Translations under genes and position numbers: made by a program
From: Rhabdophis nuchalis
Taxonomy: Eukaryota > Chordata > Lepidosauria > Squamata > Natricidae
NCBI GenBank assembly: GCA_039707465.1
Contig: CM077643.1
Coordinates: forward strand, 374,703,419 to 374,767,418
Reading direction: 5' to 3'
DNA length: 64,000 nucleotides
Shown: positions 57,016 through 64,000 of the stretch, one piece after another
Layout of the letters: each line of letters opens with the position of its first letter
How positions within the stretch are numbered: the stretch's first letter is position 1
Notes under the pieces: model-generated
The model's database searches: none
The model's input: only the letters and a program-made list of their open reading frames with translations
Told to the model about the DNA's origin: nothing

Positions 57016-58514
57016 AAAATAAAATAGTAGAACTATTTCCACCATCCCTGTTCAAATAAAAACAGTTTAATTTGACTAAAAGTGTACATTGCAATATTAA
57101 TCTTTCTTCTACAAGCCCAACTAGAGCAGTTGTAGGTCAAGTTTCATTTGGTTTAGACTAGCTCTACAGTTGAGAATCTGCCATCTGGGTAGCGCTCAAC
57201 ACATCAGGAATATGGAAAGAAAATGTTTGAACTGGGCAGACTGAAACTCTGCCATTTTTGAAAAATACCAATCCCCTTGAATAAAGAGTCTCTGTAACTG
57301 AAGACATGCATTCCAAATAAGTTTCAACTGGAGTTGGGGTGAAATTGTTATTCAATCAAAGTTCTGTGAAGTTGATCCAGTAATTCAAAGAACATATTTC
57401 CCTAAGTCTCTAGCATAAATTCCGAAGAGCTCATAAGACTCATTTTTGATCAAACTGACACTGAACTGCACTGGAAATTTCTACTATCCCCAGGCCTCTT
57501 CAAATATTAAATAAAGCTATGGAAGGGAATATAAATCCTACAGATCTATCAAACCTAGCCAAATAGACTAATGCTCAAGAATGACTGAAACATCTGGAGA
57601 ACACAAATTTCCCATGTTTTGTATTTAAAAAATCTTAATTTTTTTCAAGGTATTCTTGAAACCAAAACAATCCATTTTGTTGACACCAAATTAGCTTTAA
57701 GCAATTTGTATTACTGACCCAAAATAATATAACTGATTCTTCTTATGAAATTTATTATATTTGCAACTTGCTTTTTCATTAAAAGGACCTAAAGTAAATT
57801 AATGAAGCATATCACAGTTAAAATACTACAGTAAATGAATAGGGGACATAAACATCTATCTCAAATTGAGTTCCATCTTGATGACCCATGCTATTTTCTT
57901 GGCAATGATAACAAAACATGTTGTTGGCTTCTTTTGTTTTTTGTTCTTTTAAATTTTCCAGCTAAGGGTACTATTCAAGTTCTAATTACATCCAACAATG
58001 CTTAACTTTTTTAAGATGGGCCAAGTCTGGCTAGGTGCTACAACATTGAAATAACAAGCTGCCAATATTTGCAAGTCCTCTATTAGCCCACAGTGATATC
58101 TCAGATCATGTTCACCATGTAAATAGGAAGACTGATATATAACCATCAACATTTATAAACTGCTTTTATCTCCTTAGATTTATTAAATAAATTTAATAAA
58201 TCTAAATCTAAATCTAAATCCTTACAAAAACTTGTCCTATATTTTTATAAAGATTACAAGAGGGGCAACTAAAATCAGGGCTTAAGAGAAGAAAATGGCT
58301 CTCCAACAGTTTTACAATTCATTTTTGATTCCAGTGATATATCATACTATTCTTCTAGCAAATGATCAACTTTCATGAATTTAGTTATGAAGTTTCTCTT
58401 AAGCCTGCCTGGGTTTTAAATGTACTTTTAAAAAATGAACATCTTGTTTTAGACTGGGTTAAGTACATAGTAAAAGATGGAGAGAAGTATTAGTTAAGAA
58501 TAGCCCAGGGGTCA
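57016..58514. other. Non-coding DNA, short AT palindrome
   Basis: Mostly featureless. Bases about 58177-58222 hold an AT-rich palindrome (AGATTTATTAAA/TTTAATAAATCT) running into four AAATCT units. Confidence 0.4.
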
Positions 58515-58830
58515 TTCTGATCAGCTCAAGGTTGACTCAGCCTTCCATCCTTCCGAGCAATGGTGGGTTTCCATTTTTTTTACTACCAGTTTGCTTGTGT
58601 GCGTGCACGATGCTTCTGCGCATGCAGAGAAACGTCCGGACAGGTGGGCGGAGCCTCCCGCTGTTGCCACTACCTGTTCACCCGATCTAGGCTGAACCGG
58701 GAGCAACCTACCTCTGCTTCCAAAGTTGGTAAAATGAGGACCCAGATTGTTGGGGGCAATATGCTGACTCTGTAAACCATTTAGAGAGGGCTGTAAAGCA
58801 CTATATAAGTCTTAGTGCTCCTTTGTTTTC
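58515..58830 (+). mobile_element. SINE interrupted by a hAT element
   Basis: The left part is GATCAGCTCAAGGTTGACTCAGCCTTCCATCCTTCCGAG. After the hAT element the sequence resumes as CTTCCAAAGTTGGTAAAATGAGGACCCAGATTGTTGGGGGCAAT … GGCTGTAAAGCACTATATAAGTC. The right part is a sequence repeated widely in snake and lizard genomes as the 3' half of a SINE. The identification is from memory of that family and is not verified here. Confidence 0.65.
58558..58716. mobile_element. hAT-type element (GGTGG/CCACC ends), copy in a SINE
   Basis: About 159 bp from CAATGGTGGGTTTCC to CTACCTCTG. Flanks CTTCCGAG and CTTCCAAA share five of eight bases, a decayed target duplication. The interior ACTACC blocks and CGTGCACGATGCTTCTGCGCATG match 1031-1242. 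Confidence 0.72.
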
Positions 58831-59682
58831 CTCACGCTATGAATTGAACTACTTTGGGAACTCTGCTTTTTTGAGCTTTCTTTAGCTTTCAGCAAAGGAC
58901 TTTTTGGTTTTGTTTTGTTTTTAATTTTCACAATCTTGAATACTCTTGAAGGTAAAAACAGAATATAAATTAAATAAATAATTTCCTTAGCCTTTTAAAA
59001 AGAAAAAACCCTGTTATCAGGCTAGATTAAAGCTTTTCTGACCATCATATTTAATTATCCAGTTTACAGGCCGCCTGACTCCCAATGCCTCTTTCTTTGG
59101 ATTCAGAGGCATTCCTTTCAATTGAGCTCTAGTTGGATGGTGATTTTCCACTTAATTTCTCAGTTGCAAAGAAAAGCATATCATGTTTTTTTTTATGTGT
59201 TTGCAGATTGAAAAGACACTATTGTCTATTTCTTCTGGATTTTGCAGGAATGCTTCTACTGCAAGATGAACTGGAATTGGCTTAGCTTCTAACACATATT
59301 AAAACATGGGGAAAATATGATATATATTGATACTTAGACATCAAGATTATCATTGCTACATAATGAAACATGCTCAATGCAGGGAATCAAAATGGCTTGC
59401 ATTATTTCCTGCAATGTCGACATTTTTTACATAGCTTCTCTTAACGTCTCTGAATTGTCTCATATTGTTACCAATACTGAGCAATTGCCAAGTCCTAAAG
59501 AGAAAAACCTCTTATGGACTATTTGCATGAAACATTAAAAAATGCACCTGACTTCTAGTTTTGATGATTTACAAAATGGATTTACAAAATGGACAAAATG
59601 GACGGGCGAAGCGCGGCCTTAGGGGATTTTTAATTAGGAAATTTTTGTCTATTTTAGGGGGCACTAGGGAGGGGGGTGGGCA
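58831..59682. other. Non-coding DNA, nothing recognised
   Basis: A TTTACAAAATGGA unit is repeated at about 59568-59594, followed by a short GC-rich patch just before LINE F. No gene is supported. Confidence 0.4.
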
Positions 59683-60145
59683 TAGCTATCTGCAGGATCG
59701 GATCCTGCCCCATACATCCTCACGGCCGATTCGCTCCCACAGAGCGGGGCTTCTCCGGGTGCCGTCCACTAGACTGTGTCAGCGGGCGACACCCAGGGGA
59801 AGGGCTCTCTCTGTGGCGGGCCCGGCCCTCTGGAACGACCTTCCCCCCGATATTAGGACGACCACGGACCTCCGCTCCTTCCGTCTCAAATTGAAAACCT
59901 ACTTTTTCCGTCTGGCCGGCTTGGGATAGCCTCCTTGTCCTGGGGTTTTAGGGTAATTTTAATTATTGTAGTGTTAAGGGGTTTTAGGGACAGTTTTTAG
60001 TTTTTATAGATGTTTTTAGCGCAGGATTTGTTTAATTGTGATTTTAAATTATGTATTCTGTTTGTGTTTATTGTTTTTTAATTTTCCTGTGCCCCGCCTC
60101 GAGTCCCTCTGGGGAGAGAGAGCGGGCTACAAATAAAATTTATTA

Positions 60146-60177
<32 letters not shown>
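59683..60177 (+). mobile_element. L2-like LINE, short 3' fragment (copy F)
   Basis: LINE similarity starts at about 59683 (TAGCTATCTGC). It encodes only the last ~80 residues (RDRILPHTSSRPIRSH equivalent, FSVAGPALWNDLPP-type block), ending at a stop at 59927-59929. The 3' UTR is followed by a (ATT)n tail of about 34 bases ending near 60177. The C-terminal wording places it in the subfamily of B, C and G. Copy G begins within a few bases of its tail. Confidence 0.9.
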
Positions 60178-60180
60178 AGA

Positions 60181-63100
60181 AAGATTGAGACAAAAGAATC
60201 ACATGAAAGAAAGGGCCGGACCAGTAGCCGACGGGAGGAGACGGAAGGTACCGATTTGAGGGGGGAACCACGAGTCGTTCCTGTAGAGGGCATGCCAATC
60301 CAGAGGGTCGTGGGGAGGGGCAGGGCCGAGGGGAGACCATCCTCCCGGTTGTTGGCACGCAGCCGTTGGTTACGAACGGTCGAGTGCCACAACCCCCGCA
60401 GGCTAGGTGGTCAGGGAATACAGAGCCTGGGCCTGCGACTGATGTTCTGCAATGCCAGGTCCGTGGTCAACAAAGCCCCCCTCGTCCATGACCTTGTGTC
60501 AGAGGGGGAGTCGGACCTGGTAGGAATTGCGGAAACCTGGTTGGGCCACGAGGGAGGATTCCCCCTCGTTGAAATGTGCCCACCAGGCTACCGCGCTTTT
60601 CATCAGCCCCGGGTCCAAGGTAGGGGTGGCGGGGTAGCGGTCATTATCAAGGAAGGTCTTGAGCCAAGAGAGACCATTGTGCCACAGACTACCGGTTGCG
60701 AGTCCCTCTGCGTGAAGTGGGGCCTAGGGAGGCAGTTGGGCTTGCTGGTTATATACCTGGCTCCTCGCTATGTAGCAGCAGCCCTGCCCGAGCTCCTGGA
60801 GGTGATCGCTACGGTGGCAGTGGAGACCCCCAGACTTATAGTCATGGGGGACTTTAATCTGCCATCGTTGGGCGAATCATCCGAGGTAGCTCGGGAGTTC
60901 ATGGCTTCCATGACGGCCATGGACCTGACCCAACTAATTCAAGGCCCCACCCACGAGGGTGGACACACACCGGACCTCATTTTTGTCTCAGGCCAATGGA
61001 AGAGTGATCTGGGTATAGGGGACATAGTCATCACACCCTTGTCATGGTCAGACCACTCACTTCTCCGGCTCGACTTTCCGACCGCTACTCCCCTCCGCGA
61101 GGAGGCGGCACCAGAACTACCTATCTGGTTCCGCCCCAGGCGCCTGATGGACCCGGATGGGTTCCAGATGGCGCTTGGGCCACTTCCTGTACCCCTGACC
61201 CGCGCCCCGATGGAGGACCTCGTGGCCGCATGGAATATTGCGACCACGGGAGCCTTGGATCGGGTCGCGCCCTTGCGGCCTCTCTTGCGGTGCCGAGCTG
61301 CCCCGGCCCCTTGGTTTACCGAGGAGCTGAGGGCGATGAAACGCCGCAAGAGATGCCTAGAGAGAAGATGGAGGTCTACTCGCTTTGAATCTGACCGAAC
61401 ATAGGTAAGAGCCCATTTACGGACTTACATTGTGGCGCTGAGAGTGGCCAAACGCCATCATTGCGCTACTCTCATAGCATCCGCAGAAAACCGCCCTGCT
61501 GCCCTGTTTGGGGTGACCCGTTCCCTCCTTCAACAGAGGGTGCGGGAAGCCCCGCTACAGGGTACAGCAGAGGAATTTGTGATTTTTCTGCAGGACAAAA
61601 TCGCTCAGATACAGAACGAGTTAGCCCCCATTCATGGCCCAGTGGGATCCCACGAGGCAGATCTTGTTTGGGAGGAATTTGACTCCGTTGCTTCCGAGGA
61701 TATGGACAGGTTACGTGGGCGACTGCGAGCCACCACATGTTTATTGGACCCGTGTCCCTCCTGGCTTGTACTGGCATCCTGGGAGGTGACACGAGGCTGG
61801 CTCCAAGAGGTTGTCAACGCTTCTTTGAGTGAGAGTTCCTTGCCTGCTTCCCTAAAAGAGGCTATGGTGAGGCCCCTCCTTAAGAAGCCCTCTTTGGACC
61901 CAGCTCTTTTAACCAACTATCGTCCCGTCTCCAGCCTTCCCTTCTTGGCGAAGGTTGTTGAGAGTGTGGTGGCACAACAGTTTCCCCGTCACCTGGAGGA
62001 AGTTGATTATCTAGACCCGCGCCAGTCCGGCTTTCGGCCCGGGCATAGCACCGAGACGGCATTGGTCACATTGGTGGATGATCTCTGGAGGGCGAGAGAT
62101 GGGGGTTGTTCCTCCATCCTGGTCCTATTAGACCTCTCGGCGGCTTTCGATACCATCGACCATGGTATCCTATTGCATCGGCTGGGGGGGTTGGGGGTGG
62201 GAGGCACCGTTTTACGGTGGTTCTCCTCCTACCTCTCTGGCCGATCGCAATTTGTGTTGGCAGGAGAGCAGAGGTCGACCCCGAGACCCCTCACATGTGG
62301 GGTGCCTCAGGGGTCGGTCCTCTCGCCTCTCCTGTTTAATGCATACATGAAGCCGCTGGGTGAGATCATCCGTGGTTTTGGGGTAGAGTACCATCTCTAC
62401 GCTGATGATACTCAGCTGTATATATCTACCCCAAACCACCCCAACGATGCCGTAGCGGTGATGTGCCAGTGCCTGGAAGCCGTGCGGATCTGGATGGGAA
62501 GTAACGGACTCAAGCTCAACCCGACCAAGACCGAGTGGCTGTGGTTTCCGGCTGCCCGATTCAACCAGCTCTCTCCAACGCTGGCCATAGGGGGCGAACA
62601 TCTTGCCCCTGTGGGTGGGGCGCGCAATTTGGGTGTCCTCCTGGATACCCAGCTGTCTATGGAAGATCAAGTGACAGCCGTGGCCAGGAGGGCGTTTTAC
62701 CAGGTTCGCCTGGTTCGCCAATTGCGTCCCCTATTGGATCGGGACGCCCTTCGCACAGTCACTCATGCCCTCGTGACATCCCGACTGGACTATTGTAACT
62801 CTCTCTACATGGGGCTCCCCTTGAGGTGCACCCGGAGGCTTCAGTTAGTTCAGAATGCAGCCGCGCGAGCAATTATGGGAACCACTAGGTTTATCCACAT
62901 TACACCGCTCTTGCGCGAGCTGCACTGGCTGCCTGTCGTCTTCCGGGTGCGCTTCAAGGTGTTAGTTATCATCTTTAAAGCGCTCCATGGCTCGGGACCT
63001 AGCTATCTGCGGGATCGGATCCTGCCTCACACATCCTCACGGCCGATTCGCTCCCACAGAGAGGGACTTCTCCGGGTGCCGTCCGCTAGAATTTGTCAGC

Positions 63101-63462
63101 GGGCGACGGCCAGGGGAAGGGCTCTCTCTGTGGCGGGCCTGGCCCTCTGGAACGACCTTCCCCCCGATATCAGAACGACCACGGACCTCCGCTCCTTCTG
63201 CTTGAAATTGAAGACTCATCTTTTCCGCCTGGCCGGCCTAGGGTAGTCTCTCTCTCTATGGGTTTTTAAATGTATATATATATTTAGTGGGAATTTTTAG
63301 TTAAGGGATTTTAGCACAGGAATAAGTTTAATTTTGTTTTAAATTTGTATGTATTTGTATATTTATTGCTTTTATTCTCCCTGTGCACTGCCCCGAGTCC
63401 CTGTGGGGAGAGGGAGCGGTCAATAAATTCAACATTATTATTATTATTATTATTATTATAAT
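60181..63462 (+). mobile_element. L2-like LINE, nearly complete (copy G)
   Basis: A 3.28-kb LINE with a short 5' region, one long coding region (60292-63246), a 3' UTR of about 190 bases with CACTGCCCCGAGTCCCTGTGGGGAGAGGGAGCGG, and an (ATT)n tail (about 63434-63462). It sits head-to-tail directly behind the (ATT)n tail of copy F. No separate ORF1 is visible upstream, so the copy is probably 5' truncated by at least an ORF1, or the family lacks one. The element is much more CpG- and GC-rich than its surroundings. Confidence 0.93.
60292..63246 (+). pseudogene. LINE endonuclease-reverse transcriptase ORF with one nonsense codon
   Basis: The first in-frame ATG is 60292; the frame is open further upstream without an ATG. 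Domains in order: APE-type endonuclease with FCNARSVVNK, ETWL (60532), GDFN (60847-60858), TPDLIF and the catalytic SDH (61048-61056); a linker; reverse transcriptase with [42 protein letters not shown] and YADD (62398-62409); then the C-terminal [34 protein letters not shown] and WNDLPP blocks and stop at 63244-63246. A single TAG at 61402-61404 interrupts the frame between endonuclease and RT. Copy C has CAG (Gln) at the same place. Apart from that codon the ~985-codon frame is open. The family copies LINE RNA at a nick made by the endonuclease; this copy is inactive as read unless the stop is suppressed. Confidence 0.92.
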
Positions 63463-64000
63463 AGAAAAAAGTGAGCTTTTTAAAAAATCATACAATAAGA
63501 GAAAATGTTGTAATTATATTTGCTGCAGGGCTTTTTAAAAAATTTAAATTCATTTTTACTGCAGTTTTTTTTCTTTTTTCTTTCTCTATTGTTTCTATTT
63601 TGTATTACTTTTGCTAGAATTTATGGTCCTTTTAAATTTTTAAATAATTTTTTTTTAAAGAGTATGAACTGTTCTCACAATGTTGCAGACATGTCCTAGG
63701 GCCACCAGAGGGCAATGAAATAAATCAAGTTCTGTTTTGATCAAAACTCTGAATTTCCATACTATTTCTTGGAGCTGGCAAGTCAGTCACAACAGTTTTT
63801 CTCATTTTTGCAGTAATAAAATGCCAATGAGTCATGTGAATGTTTATTTGCTGCTTAAGTTGACACCTAACACCAATTTGCACATGTGGAAGCGCTAACA
63901 ATGAATTTGGAGAGGTGGATGATCTGTCGAAATATAATTAATTGAAATAGTTTAAAAAAGAAATTATACCAAAACAAAGAATAGGGAATGTAACACCTAT
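63463..64000. other. AT-rich non-coding DNA
   Basis: T-rich runs at 63560-63660. No element or gene is recognised. Confidence 0.4.

Noticed and set aside
58177..58222. AT-rich palindrome plus AAATCT repeats
   Set aside because: Low complexity; such AT palindromes are expected by chance in this base composition.
63247..63433. Possible host gene downstream of LINE G
   Set aside because: The sequence matches the LINE 3' UTR, and what follows is AT-rich without any frame.

Overview
The window looks like intergenic or intronic DNA from a squamate reptile (snake or lizard). The reasons are AT-rich single-copy DNA packed with CR1 and L2-like LINE copies, a decayed BovB/RTE LINE, a Penelope-like GIY-YIG relic, MIR-like and squamate-type SINEs, and many short hAT-type and Tc1/mariner-type non-autonomous elements. 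I could not support any host protein-coding gene, rRNA, tRNA or CRISPR array. One 68-base candidate exon (10022-10089) is listed at low confidence. Family names come from recognised motifs and end structures, not from a database search.

Layout. 1-31 kb is mostly diverged single-copy DNA dotted with short DNA transposons, many with exact 8-bp target-site duplications (TSDs). It also holds two 5'-truncated L2-like LINE copies on the minus strand (about 4.2-4.9 and 6.7-7.9 kb), CR1 3' ends (14.6-15.2, 16.4-17.1, 21.6-21.8, 29.3 kb), a 499-bp TA-flanked inverted-repeat element (19.5-20.0 kb) and a Penelope-like relic (23.8-24.2 kb). 31.8-36.1 kb is a LINE cluster: a 2.5-kb L2-like copy inserted inside a palindromic hAT element, an old relic, and a plus-strand 5'-truncated copy. 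36-51 kb carries paired inverted-repeat elements, a perfect 168-bp-period tandem duplication, an 839-bp TA-flanked element inserted in a palindromic target, and a decayed LINE reverse transcriptase split by a hAT element. 51.7-54.2 kb has another L2-like copy and a BovB 3' relic. 55.9-57.0 kb is a CR1 relic followed by a SINE. 59.7-63.5 kb is a head-to-tail pair of L2-like LINEs. The second is nearly complete, with endonuclease plus reverse transcriptase and one nonsense codon.

Relations. The L2-like LINE is the only long coding potential. Its best copy (60292-63246) encodes an APE-type endonuclease, a reverse transcriptase with a YADD catalytic box and a conserved C-terminal region. Every copy is broken by a stop, frameshift or truncation. 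The nesting order (hAT inside CR1, hAT inside SINE, LINE inside hAT palindrome) gives a relative time line. The most unusual pattern is the set of about 110-136 bp palindromic hAT elements: the two arms match each other within a copy while differing together between copies.
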